From Nocardioides luteus (lineage in GTDB: Bacteria > Actinomycetota > Actinomycetes > Propionibacteriales > Nocardioidaceae), in NCBI RefSeq assembly GCF_000960475.2, contig NZ_JZDQ02000007.1:116054-180053 (forward strand): DNA of 64,000 bases, read 5' to 3'. Positions within the stretch are counted from its first letter, which is position 1. The number at the start of each line of letters is the position of its first letter. The position numbers were made by a program, and so were the translations under genes. Below, piece by piece: positions 24,170-32,856 of this stretch. The notes below the pieces were generated by a model. That model was not told the origin of the DNA. It saw only the letters and a list, made by a program, of their open reading frames with translations, and made no database searches.

Positions 24170-24193
24170 GCTTGTGCAGGCCCCGGCTCAGGC
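24164..24193. terminator. inverted repeat containing both convergent stop codons
   Basis: GCCTGAGC (24164-24171) and GCTCAGGC (24186-24193) are perfectly complementary. The ATPase stop TGA (24167-24169) lies in the left arm and the zwf stop (24188-24190, minus) in the right arm. It is a compact candidate bidirectional terminator. Confidence 0.5.
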
Positions 24194-25648
24194 CGACTGA
24201 TCCCGTCCCAGCCGCCAGCCACCGACCGGCAGCTCGAGCGCCGACTCCGGCCCCCAGGAGCCCTGTGGGTAGCTCTCCACGGCGGGCAGATGCTCGAGGA
24301 CCGGCTGGCAGATCTCCCACAGCCGCTCCACCTCGCGCGCACTGGTGAACAGGGTGCGGTCGCCGTTCATGACGTCGAGCAGGAGCCGCTCGTACGCCTC
24401 CAGCGGTCCGGCGTCCGGTGCGTCGCAGGCGAGGTCGAGGCGAAACACCCCCTCGGTCAGCGCCATGCCGGGGCCGGGGCGCTTGGCGCGTACCTCGATC
24501 TCGATGTGGGCGTCGTCGCTGAGCTCGATCACCAGCTCGTTGGGCTGGGCCGAGCCAGGATCGGCCGGCTGCAGCCAGCGGTGGCGCGGGTCGATGAATC
24601 GGATCGTGATCGTCCGCCGCCCGGCCGCGAGGGCCTTGCCGGTGCGCAGGTAGAACGGCACCCCGCGCCAGCGGTCGTTGTCGATCCACGCCTCGATGGC
24701 GACGTACGTCTCCACCTCGGAGTCGGCGGCGACGTCGGGCTCCTCGCGATAGCCGTCGTACTGCCCGAAGACCACGCGCTCCGGATCCAGCGGCCTCACG
24801 GCGGCGAAGGCGGCGGCCTTCGCCGCGCGGATCGCGCCCTCGCGGAAGGCGTGCGGGTCCTCCATCGCCACGAACCCGAGCAGCTGGCACAGGTGGGTGG
24901 TGACCATGTCGCGCAGGCACCCGGTGCCCTCGTAGAAGTTGCCGCGCCCCTTGACGGTGAGCTTCTCCGGTACGTCGATCTGCACCGACTCGATGCTGTG
25001 CCGGTTCCACGCGGGCTCGAAGAGACCGTTGGCGAAGCGTAGCGCCAGCAGGTTCTGCACGGCCTCCTTCCCGATGAAGTGGTCGATCCGGAAGATCTGC
25101 GGCTCGTCGAACGCCTCGCTGAGCACGGCGTCGAGCTCGCGCGCCGAGGCGAGGTCGGTGCCGAACGGCTTCTCCGCGACCAGCCGGCTTCGCAGGTCGA
25201 GCCCCTCACGCGCGAGCATCCCGACCATCGGCTCCACCGCCTGCGGCGGCACGGAAAGATAGAGAAGGCGCTGTACGTCGCCCACCGTCTGCCCGCTGTC
25301 GAGCGCGAGCCGGTCCTCGGCCTCGTGCACCGCCTCGGCCAGCTCGGTACCGTCCTCCGCGGACGAGGCCACGAACCGGATCCGCTCCAGCAGCGGCCCG
25401 GCGACCGACTCGTCGACGTCGCCGACGAACTCCTTCAGCGCCTGGCGGACCTGGTCGCGGAACTCGTCATCGGTCCCCGGCGAGCGCCGCCCGCTGCCGA
25501 TCACCGCGAGCTGGTCGGGCAGCCGCTTCGCGAGGGCGAGCCGGTAGAGCCCGGGGAACAGTTTCCGCGCGGCCAGGTCTCCTGTCGCGCCGAAGAGGAC
25601 GAGTACGTGCGGGGCTGGTTTGTTGGGCACGTGCCCAGTCTCCGCCAC
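24188..25648 (-). CDS. zwf: glucose-6-phosphate 1-dehydrogenase
   Basis: This 486-residue enzyme is of usual G6PD length. It oxidises glucose-6-phosphate to 6-phosphogluconolactone with NADP+, the entry to the pentose-phosphate pathway. Landmarks are the Rossmann segment [19 protein letters not shown] (about 15-33), the substrate site [21 protein letters not shown] (about 190-210), and [16 protein letters not shown] and [18 protein letters not shown]. It is not followed by the usual actinobacterial tal/tkt/opcA neighbours, so it may be a stand-alone or second copy. A GTG start at 25648 is used; a GTG at 25630 is an alternative. Confidence 0.95.
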   Translation of the reverse strand: MAETGHVPNKPAPHVLVLFGATGDLAARKLFPGLYRLALAKRLPDQLAVIGSGRRSPGTDDEFRDQVRQALKEFVGDVDESVAGPLLERIRFVASSAEDGTELAEAVHEAEDRLALDSGQTVGDVQRLLYLSVPPQAVEPMVGMLAREGLDLRSRLVAEKPFGTDLASARELDAVLSEAFDEPQIFRIDHFIGKEAVQNLLALRFANGLFEPAWNRHSIESVQIDVPEKLTVKGRGNFYEGTGCLRDMVTTHLCQLLGFVAMEDPHAFREGAIRAAKAAAFAAVRPLDPERVVFGQYDGYREEPDVAADSEVETYVAIEAWIDNDRWRGVPFYLRTGKALAAGRRTITIRFIDPRHRWLQPADPGSAQPNELVIELSDDAHIEIEVRAKRPGPGMALTEGVFRLDLACDAPDAGPLEAYERLLLDVMNGDRTLFTSAREVERLWEICQPVLEHLPAVESYPQGSWGPESALELPVGGWRLGRDQSA

Positions 25649-25690
25649 TCGCGGTAATCGGTGCCAGGGACTCGCGCTACCAGGCTGAGT

Positions 25691-26545
25691 TCAGCTGCGA
25701 ATCACCTGCGCCGGGCCGGCTGACCAGGCTGTCGCGAGATGGCGGAGGACACTGTCCTCGCTGTTCGCGCCGATGACGCCGGTAGCGGCCGCGAGGACCT
25801 CCGGGGCGGCATTGGCGACGGCGTACGCCTCATCGGCTGCCCCGAACATGGGCAGGTCGTTGAGGTTGTCGCCGTAGGCGATGACCCGGTCAACGCTCAG
25901 GTAGTCACGGAGCCAGGCGACGGCGTGGGCCTTCGTGGCGCGGGCGGCGCTGAGCTCGAGGTAGGTGTCCTGCGGGTGGTGCGTGTCGATCTGTGCGATG
26001 AGCGAAAGCCTGCCCTCGGTGGCCGCGGCTATGTCTTCGGTCAAAGCGGTGATAGCCGCTGCCTCGCCGATGATCGTGGCGTAGAAGACGCCGTCGCGGG
26101 GCAGGTGCGCCCAGTCGGTGGCGGTTCGGAAGCGCCGATCGCCGACCCTGTCCGCGAAGAAGCGGCGCATCCCCTCGGACTCCTCGCCCTCCATCCACGT
26201 CGCCCTCTCGTCGGTCGGGCTGCCGTTGTAGACGATCGGCGGAATCCGGTGCTCGCGACAGAGCTGGACGACGGTGTCCAGGTCGTCGTCCGCGATGCGC
26301 TCCTCGTTGAGGATCGCACCGGTCTGCGGGTCGAGCTGGAATGCGCCGCCAGAGACGGTGACAGGGACCCGCAGGTCGAGCCCATCGGTGACTCTCGAGG
26401 CGGTGACGTACGAGCGGGCGGTTGCGTACGTGAACAGCAGGCCGTCGGCGACGAGGTCGTTGATGCCGTCGCGGGTTGCTGCCGAGAGCAGGGCGCCGGG
26501 GCCGAGGAGCGTGCCGTCGAGGTCGCTGAGGATCAGGGTGCTCAA
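25691..26545 (-). CDS. HAD-superfamily phosphatase, Cof type
   Basis: The protein is 284 residues if TTG 26545 is the start. It has the HAD motifs: I, LILSDLDGTLL (about 4-14); II, TYATARSY; and the late III/IV pair with a Lys in ATKAHAVAWL and DNLNDLPMFGAAD. The large C2b-type cap between them (about 75-190) marks the Cof/YbjI-like sugar-phosphate phosphatases. The start is uncertain because there is no ATG near motif I; TTG fits because the first strand begins just after it. Substrate unknown. It follows zwf in the same direction, with zwf stop 1140 bases further on. Confidence 0.85.
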   Translation of the reverse strand: MSTLILSDLDGTLLGPGALLSAATRDGINDLVADGLLFTYATARSYVTASRVTDGLDLRVPVTVSGGAFQLDPQTGAILNEERIADDDLDTVVQLCREHRIPPIVYNGSPTDERATWMEGEESEGMRRFFADRVGDRRFRTATDWAHLPRDGVFYATIIGEAAAITALTEDIAAATEGRLSLIAQIDTHHPQDTYLELSAARATKAHAVAWLRDYLSVDRVIAYGDNLNDLPMFGAADEAYAVANAAPEVLAAATGVIGANSEDSVLRHLATAWSAGPAQVIRS

Positions 26546-26776
26546 AGGGTCCCGTTCTCGTCGGTGATGAAGGTCGTGTCGATCAAGGTGCTGTGTTGGG
26601 AACTGCCACCACATCTTCAGGGGTCGCCGCCGCGAGCGCGATCCGTTTCTCGGCCACGCCGCACGCGCAGGTAGGACCCGGCGGCATGTGCTGGGCGTAG
26701 GTGATCTTCACGGCCGTCGGAATGGGTTCGGGACACGACCTAGCCGCTTGGATCAACAGCCCACAACTGGCCCGTC
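26546..26776. other. intergenic 231 bp without convincing gene
   Basis: This gap lies between the HAD gene and the STM3941-like gene. An open frame crosses it on the minus strand (26583-26939), but it overlaps the STM3941-like coding region and has no ribosome binding site or family features. Confidence 0.5.
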
Positions 26777-27361
26777 CTATGGCCGGGTACGACGCATGCG
26801 CCGCTGACGCTCGATCCAGTCGGCGATCTCGTTGACATCGCCGTGAAGGTTCGCCGGGAGCGCCAGCGATGCTGTGCCCTGCATCGCCCGATTCGCACGC
26901 ATCAGTACGCGCACGAACGGACCACATCCAGCCAGCCACTCGTGTTCGAACTCATCGGTGATGTAGAGGATGACGAATCTCGTGCCCTGGATGCTGTTGG
27001 CTCCAGTCCCCTCGATCTGGTCCCACGAAACCAGATCCGGCCACGAAATCAGCGCGCCGTGCCGAGCACCGACAGAAGGTCTGACCCCACGGGCATCAAC
27101 GACCACAACGCTCGTTCGCATTGCCTGCAGAGCGAGCGCAGGAACGCAGACCACACCAAAGAACACGACAGCTGTCCAGCCCCACACCTGAGCCTCAGCA
27201 TCCGAGTCGAAGAGGACGATGGCCAGGCCGATTCCCGTGAAGGCCAGACATCCCAGCGCCATCAGCCACAGCCGCTTCTTGGTGGTGGCGAACTCGACCC
27301 GCCCATTCGCCTCCAGGTCCTGATCCCACAACTTCGAGTCGGTCGCATCGCTCTTCGCCAC
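26777..27361 (-). CDS. STM3941-like membrane protein
   Basis: This protein is about 194 residues. It starts with a charged segment, then has VEFATTKKRLWLMALGCLAFTGIGLAIVLFD and a second helix VWGWTAVVFFGVVCVPALALQA. A beta-rich domain follows with VVVVDARGVRPSV and GALISWPDLVSWDQIEG. The order of two helices, 'hG-x-x-hP-W-x-x-h' and an ILYITD strand resembles the STM3941 family, whose function is unknown. Family assignment is from memory of the pattern. GTG 27361 is a tentative start; frames open further upstream as well. It belongs to a short low-GC accessory patch with the SLATT-like gene. Confidence 0.55.
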   Translation of the reverse strand: MAKSDATDSKLWDQDLEANGRVEFATTKKRLWLMALGCLAFTGIGLAIVLFDSDAEAQVWGWTAVVFFGVVCVPALALQAMRTSVVVVDARGVRPSVGARHGALISWPDLVSWDQIEGTGANSIQGTRFVILYITDEFEHEWLAGCGPFVRVLMRANRAMQGTASLALPANLHGDVNEIADWIERQRRMRRTRP

Positions 27362-27508
27362 CGCGGAAGTATGCACGGGATCGCGAATCAGTTCGACTTC
27401 GTCGGAGCACACACACCGCTGGAACGCACCTGCTGGCGCTGGTTGCCTCGGGCTGGCATAGCTGCCCAGAACTGACACATTCGGCCACTATTGGCCGTCT
27501 TTGCATAG

Positions 27509-28015
27509 TCACCTGGTTGGCACACGTTGCAGCTGGTCCTTCTTTCCCTTGACCTGATGGAACTTCTTCATCAACTTGTGCGCTTCGTCTTGACTCAGGT
27601 TCGGGTAACCCTCGACCGCGTCCATGAAGGCCCCTTTCAACGGGCCGTACGAAGTGGTGAGTTCCCGAGCCCGTCCAGCCATCTCTGAGTAGTTGCGCAC
27701 ATTGGGAAATACGGCACAGATGGATGCGACAAGTGCCGGGAGCGCCAATACGAGGCTCAGCCAGGCTGGACTGTCACTTTGCGCGACAGGATAGATCGAA
27801 GCGCCGGTAACTGCTGCCAGGACTCCTGCCGTAATCGCGAATCGGTCCGCCTTACCCTGCTCGCGACTCGCGTACCGAGGCAACTCGTCGGTCCAGTGCG
27901 TGACGCTGCGCAAGCACTCCTCGAGGTTCTGAAGCGTGATGGCAATGTTCAGGTCATCGACGTCAATCGCGTCGACACTGACGTGCTCGTATCCGGTGGA
28001 AGCCTTTGTCTTCAT
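27509..28015 (-). CDS. SLATT-like two-helix membrane protein
   Basis: The 168-residue protein has a soluble helix (LEECLRSVTHWTDELPRYASREQGKADRF), two adjacent membrane helices (about 62-80, ITAGVLAAVTGASIYPV, and 86-106, PAWLSLVLALPALVASICAVF), and a long cytosolic helical tail (NYSEMAGRARELTTSYGPLKGAF, ending in a lysine-rich KKFHQVKGKKDQ). This layout matches SLATT domains, pore-like effectors of nucleotide-triggered antiviral systems. GGAGG lies 6 bases before ATG 28015, which decides the start. No nucleotide cyclase, SLOG or reverse transcriptase is adjacent, so if it is a defence effector its sensor is not here. Confidence 0.5.
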   Translation of the reverse strand: MKTKASTGYEHVSVDAIDVDDLNIAITLQNLEECLRSVTHWTDELPRYASREQGKADRFAITAGVLAAVTGASIYPVAQSDSPAWLSLVLALPALVASICAVFPNVRNYSEMAGRARELTTSYGPLKGAFMDAVEGYPNLSQDEAHKLMKKFHQVKGKKDQLQRVPTR

Positions 28016-28361
28016 ATCGTCCTCCGTCTCGATCGATTTGGCTCTTACCTCAGAGCACCTCATCTCGGTCGGAAAGGCAGGAGTCGGAGGTCCTCCATAG
28101 TCCGGTCAAGATGCCCATGGCAGTGGTCCTGATTGCGGGCTGATTCCAGCGAGGGGTTGAAGTGCGATCTTCACAGAACTCATAGTCAGCGTGACCAGTG
28201 GGTTCAGCGGGTCGCGCCCTCAGTGGCGCGGCCATTCCTGGGATGAGTCATGTCGCCGCAACTGGGTGACGGAGGAGCCGATTGGTGAGGGCCGTACCTC
28301 AATCCAAGTACCGCCGGATGCGGACTGACTCGCCGAGCCTGCCCCGGACGATGGTGGATCG
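28016..28361. other. 346-bp intergenic region between divergent genes
   Basis: No gene is supported here. It holds the promoters of the SLATT-like gene (left) and the methyltransferase gene (right), and a perfect hairpin CGCGCC-CTCAGT-GGCGCG (28213-28230). Short open frames in it lack ribosome binding sites. Confidence 0.6.
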
Positions 28362-29435
28362 ATGGATGCATCGCAGCAGACGGCAGACGAGGTGGCGGAG
28401 CGGCTCTTCGGCTCGCTCCTCGGCACGGTCGAGGTGGTCTCGATCTTCATCGGAGACCGGCTCGGGTGGTATCGGTCGCTGGCGGATGAGGGGCCGGCTA
28501 GTGCAGTGGAGCTGGCGGGGCGTACGGGGACACAGGTGCGGTACGCCCGGGAGTGGCTCGAGCAGCAGGCGGTGAGCGGGCTGTTGGTGGTCGCGGAGGA
28601 CGGCGATCCCGATGAGCGGCGGTTCGCCATTCCGGCCAGCACGGCGGAGGTGATGACGGACTCGACGAGCCTGGCTTATCTGGCGCCCATTGCACGGATG
28701 TTCGCGGCGGTCGGGCCGGCGCTGCCTCAGCTGCTCGACGCGTACCGAAACGGTGGTGGGGTGAGCTGGGACGAGCTGGGCGATGATGCTCGGCAGTCGC
28801 AGGCGGATGCCAATCGGCCGTGGTACGAGAAGCAGCTGGGGCCGGCGCTGGCAGGCGTGCCGGAAGTCCATGACGCACTCTCCACGAAAGGGTGTCGGAT
28901 TCTCGACGTGGGCTGCGGCGGGGGATGGTCGAGCATCGCGTTGGCTCGTGCTTATCCCGAAGCCACCGTGCTCGGCATCGACATCGATCAGCCTTCGGTC
29001 GACATGGCGGTGGCGAACGCCCGTGAGGCAGGAGTCGAGGACCGGGTGCGGTTCCAGTGCCAGGACGCGGCGACCCTCGAGGAGGGGACGGTCGACGTGG
29101 CGTTCGCCTTCGAGTGCGTGCACGACATGCCGCGTCCGGTCGAGGTGCTCAGTGCGACCCGGAGGACGCTCGTGCCCGGGGGATCGCTGGTGGTGATGGA
29201 CGAGGCGGTGGCGGAGAGCTTCGCTCCGGACGGCGACGAGCTGGAGCGGATCATGTACGGCTTCAGCCTGCTGGTGTGCCTGCCGGACGGGCTCTCGTCG
29301 CCGCCGAGCGTCGGGACCGGGACGGTGATGCGGCCGTCGACGCTGCAGAGCTACGGCGAGGCGGCGGGGTTCAGCGGGTTCGAGGTCCTGCCGATCGAGG
29401 GGTTCGGGTTCTGGCGGTTCTACCGGCTCTCCTGA
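28362..29435 (+). CDS. class I SAM-dependent methyltransferase with N-terminal winged helix
   Basis: This 357-residue protein has two parts. Residues 1-95 form a winged-helix dimerisation domain like those of O-methyltransferases (VAERLFGSLLGTVEVVSIFIGDRLGWY, GTQVRYAREWLEQQAVSGLL). Residues 175-300 carry the SAM-binding fold: motif I ILDVGCGGGWSSIALARAYP, acidic motif GIDIDQPSVDMA, VRFQCQDAATL and DVAFAFECVHDMPRPVEVL. The C-terminus is aromatic (FGFWRFYRL). The substrate is unknown; relatives annotated as rRNA or small-molecule methyltransferases are common. The ATG lacks a strong Shine-Dalgarno. No operon partner is visible. Confidence 0.85.
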   Translation: MDASQQTADEVAERLFGSLLGTVEVVSIFIGDRLGWYRSLADEGPASAVELAGRTGTQVRYAREWLEQQAVSGLLVVAEDGDPDERRFAIPASTAEVMTDSTSLAYLAPIARMFAAVGPALPQLLDAYRNGGGVSWDELGDDARQSQADANRPWYEKQLGPALAGVPEVHDALSTKGCRILDVGCGGGWSSIALARAYPEATVLGIDIDQPSVDMAVANAREAGVEDRVRFQCQDAATLEEGTVDVAFAFECVHDMPRPVEVLSATRRTLVPGGSLVVMDEAVAESFAPDGDELERIMYGFSLLVCLPDGLSSPPSVGTGTVMRPSTLQSYGEAAGFSGFEVLPIEGFGFWRFYRLS

Positions 29436-29513
29436 GCCCGCCGCGCGGTTACCTCATCTCGATGATTCCCGCAGGTCAGGGCGATCTTACGCTGGCGGGA
29501 AAGGTCAGTTGCC

Positions 29514-29527
29514 GGGGCGGAGGCCCC
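29514..29527 (+). terminator. hairpin with pyrimidine-rich tail
   Basis: GGGGC (29514-29518) pairs with GCCCC (29523-29527) over a 4-base loop and is followed by CTCTCTCTC. It lies 79 bases after the methyltransferase stop and could terminate that transcript ahead of the DUF1326 gene. Weak stem, so tentative. Confidence 0.35.
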
Positions 29528-29582
29528 TCTCTCTCGCGTACTGGACGCACCGCTTCCGACAGCTCGTTGGAAGGGGACTGCC

Positions 29583-30218
29583 ATGGCGTGGCGAATGAAG
29601 GCGAAGTACTACGAGGCGTGCAACTGCGAGTTCGGTTGCCCCTGCAACATGAGCGGCTTCCCGACGTACGGGAAGTGCGAAGGGGTGGTGGCGTTCTCCG
29701 TCACCGAGGGCGAGAAGGACGGGGTCGACCTGGCCGGGGTGAAGGTGGTCGGCGGCGCCAAGTGGCCGGGTGCGATCCACGAGGGCAACGGCGCGCTCGT
29801 GATCTTCGTCGACGGCAACGAGGAGCAGCGGCAGGCGATGGTGCCGATCCTGACCGCCGAGGACCCGGGTCTTCCGTGGGAGATCCTCGCCTCGACGTTC
29901 ACCGACATCCACGGTCCGTTCTTCGAGCCGATCGAGATCACCGAGACCGACGGCGGCCCGCGCGTACGAGTGGGGGAGAAGGTCGACGTCGCCTGGCAGG
30001 CGTTCACCAACCCGGTGACCGGCGAGCGGCACGAGCCGCACATGGTGCTCAAGGACGGCTTCATCTTCCAGGACGGGCTCATCGGCACCACCTCGGCCTT
30101 CCGAGTCGACGCTGACGGGGTGTCGATGGAGCACCCGAACAAGAACTCCTACCTGGCCGAGGTGGAGTGGTCCAGCGAGAACCGGCTCGCCCCCGCCGAG
30201 GGCGCGGGGCGGTTCTGA
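29583..30218 (+). CDS. DUF1326 family protein
   Basis: The 211-residue protein opens with the DUF1326 hallmark YYEACNCEFGCPCNMSGFPTYGKCEG (about 9-34), where four cysteines (C-x-C-x3-C-x-C) look like a metal or redox site. The rest is beta-rich (VDLAGVKVVGG, GALVIFVDGNEEQRQAM, and a final SSENRLAPAEGAG). The family has no proven function. It precedes a DUF2182 membrane protein by 18 bases, a conserved pairing seen widely in bacteria, which suggests a two-component metal-handling or secretory unit. A GGAAGGGG ribosome binding site precedes the ATG. Confidence 0.85.
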   Translation: MAWRMKAKYYEACNCEFGCPCNMSGFPTYGKCEGVVAFSVTEGEKDGVDLAGVKVVGGAKWPGAIHEGNGALVIFVDGNEEQRQAMVPILTAEDPGLPWEILASTFTDIHGPFFEPIEITETDGGPRVRVGEKVDVAWQAFTNPVTGERHEPHMVLKDGFIFQDGLIGTTSAFRVDADGVSMEHPNKNSYLAEVEWSSENRLAPAEGAGRF

Positions 30219-30236
30219 GCGAGCCGAGGGGCGAGC

Positions 30237-31028
30237 ATGACTGATACGCCTCGATCGGCCTATCAGGCGCTGGAGGTACGAGCGACGCTCGTGACGGTCG
30301 GCGTCCTGCTGACGCTGGCCGCCGTCGCCTGGTGGTCGATCGTGGGCCAGGCCGCCGACATGGCAGACATGGCGTCGGGCCTGGGCGCGATCGGCACGGC
30401 GATGATGCCGTTCGACATGGGCGCCGCGACCTTCATGGCGATGTGGGCGACGATGATGGTCGCGATGATGTTCCCGACCGTGGCGCCCATCGTCCTGCTG
30501 CACCGGATGGTGTCACGGCGCCGCGGCGACGGCGTCCTGCCGACCGTCGCCTTCGGGGCCGGCTACCTCCTCGTGTGGACGGTCGCCGGGCTGGTGCCGC
30601 TCGCCGTGCTCGTCGCGTTCCGGGACGTCGCCCACGGCACCGGTTGGGTCGCGCCGCTCAGCGGTGCCGTGCTGATCGTCTGCGGCGCCTACCAGTTCAC
30701 CCGCTGGAAGCTGGCGTGCCAGCGCGCCTGCCGCAGCCCGATGGCGTTCCTCATGACCCACGACTTCGGCCGTGGCCTGGCCGGCGCACTACGCACCGGC
30801 ACGACCCACGGTGCCTACTGCCTGGGCTGTTGCTGGGCCCTGATGGCCGTGCTGTTCGTCGTCGGGCTGATGAACCTGGTCTGGATGGCAGCCATCGCGG
30901 TCGTGTTCCTCGCCGAGAAGAACTGGCGGCACGGCGCCGTGCTGGCCAGGATCGTCGGGACTCTCGTGATCGGCCTCGGTCTGGGCGTCCTGCTCCAGCC
31001 CGCCCTGCTCGCCTCGATCAGCATCTGA
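30237..31028 (+). CDS. DUF2182 family predicted metal-binding membrane protein
   Basis: This 263-residue protein has about seven hydrophobic segments. It contains the family signature MAMWATMMVAMMFPTVAP, rich in methionines, and a membrane-embedded HGAYCLGCCWALM late in the chain. The Met and Cys/His clusters suggest binding of a soft metal such as copper. DUF2182 proteins are described as predicted metal-binding membrane proteins without proven substrate. It is 18 bases downstream of the DUF1326 gene, and the two are almost certainly one operon. Confidence 0.85.
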   Translation: MTDTPRSAYQALEVRATLVTVGVLLTLAAVAWWSIVGQAADMADMASGLGAIGTAMMPFDMGAATFMAMWATMMVAMMFPTVAPIVLLHRMVSRRRGDGVLPTVAFGAGYLLVWTVAGLVPLAVLVAFRDVAHGTGWVAPLSGAVLIVCGAYQFTRWKLACQRACRSPMAFLMTHDFGRGLAGALRTGTTHGAYCLGCCWALMAVLFVVGLMNLVWMAAIAVVFLAEKNWRHGAVLARIVGTLVIGLGLGVLLQPALLASISI

Positions 31029-31064
31029 CCCACCCCGCGAGGTGTCGTCGGCCCGCGGCGTGGG

Positions 31065-31811
31065 TCAGCTGCTCCCATCGATCGAGGCCGCCTGATGGAA
31101 CCCTTCCCAGAGTCGGCCGCCGGTCAGGGCGAGGCACTCCTCGGCGATCTCCCGGAGCGGCACGGTGTCGCCGGTGAGGGCTGCGGACAGACCGGCGTCG
31201 AGGCGGGGCGCCCAGGTGGTGCCGGCGTCAGAGTCGAGGGAGACCAGCTCGCGCATCAGCCACTTGCCGCCGCCGCGCCAGCAGCCGTTGACGTCGAGGA
31301 CCAGCTCGGCAGTACGCCGCCACGTCTCGACCGCGATCGCGGTGCCTTCCGGACCCCGCTCGGCGGCCTGCAGGTCGTCGACGAGGTCGCTCAGCGCATA
31401 TCGAGCGCCTACGAGCGCCTCGGCAGGGAGGGGAGCGGGGCCGGCCCGAAGCACCTCGTCGCAGTAATGACGTACGGCCGCTCCGCCGTCACCGGACAGC
31501 AGAGCTACGCCTCGGGCGACGAGCCGCGCCATCGTGGGTTTGCGCTCGACCTGATTCCGGGTGACGAAGTGGCGGATGCTCGCCTCGGTGTGCACGAAGA
31601 GCTCCACCGGCCAGCCCTGATGCCGCAGCGACTCGCGGTGGGCCGTCGCGGTCGCATCGAGCACGGTGATGTCGAGATCGGACATCGGGGTCGCGCCGCC
31701 CAGGACCACCGAGCCGCCGAGCCAGGCTTGCTGTGCGCCGGGAAATCGCTCGCGGACCAGGTCCGTAGCGGCAGCCACCGGTTCCGGCCGGTGCGGCACA
31801 GACGTGCTCAC
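31065..31811 (-). CDS. nucleotidyltransferase-domain protein
   Basis: This 248-residue protein has a Pol-beta-type nucleotidyltransferase core: GGSVVLGGATPMSDLDITVLD (about 32-52) gives the G-G-S and D-x-D catalytic motif. A second strand (WPVELFVHTEASI) and a long helical C-terminal part (about 120-248) follow, similar to kanamycin-nucleotidyltransferase-like or MNT-type proteins. It could modify a small molecule such as an aminoglycoside, or be a stand-alone antitoxin-like enzyme; no HEPN partner gene is next to it. It ends 36 bases from the DUF2182 stop in convergent orientation. Confidence 0.75.
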   Translation of the reverse strand: MSTSVPHRPEPVAAATDLVRERFPGAQQAWLGGSVVLGGATPMSDLDITVLDATATAHRESLRHQGWPVELFVHTEASIRHFVTRNQVERKPTMARLVARGVALLSGDGGAAVRHYCDEVLRAGPAPLPAEALVGARYALSDLVDDLQAAERGPEGTAIAVETWRRTAELVLDVNGCWRGGGKWLMRELVSLDSDAGTTWAPRLDAGLSAALTGDTVPLREIAEECLALTGGRLWEGFHQAASIDGSS

Positions 31812-31821
31812 GAGATCCTGC

Positions 31822-32025
31822 TCAGGCGCGGTGCGGGTCCTGGCCCGCTTCCTTCACGATCCGGTCCCCGACCTCGAGCTCCTTCCACAGGGCGCGGCCG
31901 ACGCGGACCTTCTGGGTCTCGCCGGACCCGGTCCGGATCTTCACGCGCCGGTAGAGGTTCGAGCCGTCGAGCATCCCTCGTGACTTCTTGACGACCGTTC
32001 CATCCCACGATTCGTCCTTGCTCAC
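31822..32025 (-). CDS. small conserved SH3-barrel-like protein
   Basis: The 67-residue basic protein starts SKDESWDGTVVKKSRGMLDGS, has YRRVKIRTGSGETQKVRVGRALWKEL, and ends GDRIVKEAGQDPHRA. The spacing of W-x-G-x-VV, G-S-N and W-x-x-L-x-x-GD fits a small beta-barrel (SH3/KOW-like) family found in actinobacteria; I recall similar sequences as a DUF (possibly DUF7489) but cannot be sure. It uses a GTG start. It lies 10 bases beyond the start codon of the nucleotidyltransferase gene, same direction, and could be co-transcribed. Confidence 0.6.
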   Translation of the reverse strand: MSKDESWDGTVVKKSRGMLDGSNLYRRVKIRTGSGETQKVRVGRALWKELEVGDRIVKEAGQDPHRA

Positions 32026-32166
32026 GCCTGTTCTCCTCTGCTTCGTCGCGCGCCGGTAGGAGTTCGAGTACATCAGCCGGGAGCGACGGCGATGCGTCGC
32101 CGCGCCGCTCCCGCGGCAGCATTCCTTTACCGATGTGACACCGGACACAGGCGAGAACCGTTGAAC

Positions 32167-32182
32167 TAGAGCATTCGCTCTA
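32167..32182. promoter_or_regulatory. TetR operator, perfect 6-4-6 inverted repeat
   Basis: TAGAGC-ATTC-GCTCTA lies 14 bases before the TetR gene's ATG. Its form (AGAGC-N4-GCTCT) is typical of TetR operators and predicts autorepression of the TetR-OYE-hydratase operon. Confidence 0.75.
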
Positions 32183-32196
32183 TTTAGAGTCGCCAC

Positions 32197-32856
32197 ATGT
32201 CCCGGCAGCGGCTCCACACGCTCGACGACCTCCTCGACGTCGCCGAGCAGATCGTCACCAGCGGCGATCCCTCCGGGCTGACACTGCGGTCGCTGGCCGC
32301 CGCGGCGGGGGCGTCGAACGGGACGATCTACCACGCGTTCGGCTCGAAGGACGTCCTGCTCGCCCGGCTGTGGCTGCGCTCCTGGTGCCGTCTCGGTGAC
32401 CTGATGACGGAGGCGATGGGGGAGCGGGCCGGCACCTCCGGTGAGGACGCCGTGGTCGCGGTGGCGCTGACCCCCGTCGAGTTCGTACGCCGCTTCCCGG
32501 CCAGCGCTCGGCTCTTCTTCGCCCAGCGCCGCGACCAGCTCTTCTCCGCCGACCTTCCGCCCGAGATCGAGACCGAGCTGAGCTCCGTGCAGGAGAAGTT
32601 CGTCGAGGTGCTGATCGCGCTGGCGCGCGGGGTGTGGGGCCGCGGCGACCGGATCGCGGTCGAGGCGATCGCGGTCTGCGTCGTCGACCTGCCCGGCGGG
32701 ATCCTGCGCCGCTGCCTCCTCGAGGACCGCGAGGCCGACGAGGCGACCGCCTCCCGGCTCGAGGCCGCAGTCCGCGCCATCCTCGCCGTCCCGCTCCAGC
32801 CACGCCCGTCCAAGGCATCACCCACCGAAACGTCCACACCGAGGAGCAACCCGTGA
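32197..32856 (+). CDS. TetR-family transcriptional regulator
   Basis: This is a 219-residue TetR regulator. The helix-turn-helix (about 8-55) contains TLDDLLDVAEQIV and LRSLAAAAGASNGTIYHAFGSKDVLLARL. The ligand domain covers about 70-200, and a proline-rich tail ends the chain. It is first in an operon with an old-yellow-enzyme-type reductase (GTGA overlap) and an enoyl-CoA hydratase-family protein. The perfect palindrome TAGAGC-ATTC-GCTCTA sits over its promoter. The ligand is likely an enone or acyl-CoA-type substrate of the downstream enzymes, by analogy only. Confidence 0.88.
   Translation: MSRQRLHTLDDLLDVAEQIVTSGDPSGLTLRSLAAAAGASNGTIYHAFGSKDVLLARLWLRSWCRLGDLMTEAMGERAGTSGEDAVVAVALTPVEFVRRFPASARLFFAQRRDQLFSADLPPEIETELSSVQEKFVEVLIALARGVWGRGDRIAVEAIAVCVVDLPGGILRRCLLEDREADEATASRLEAAVRAILAVPLQPRPSKASPTETSTPRSNP

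Noticed and set aside
26583..26939. Possible 118-residue gene upstream of the HAD gene
   Set aside because: It overlaps the STM3941-like coding sequence in another frame, has no ribosome binding site and an unconvincing composition.
28213..28230. CGCGCC-CTCAGT-GGCGCG hairpin as a terminator
   Set aside because: It sits in a divergent promoter region with no gene ending there, so termination is unlikely; it may be part of a promoter, or chance.
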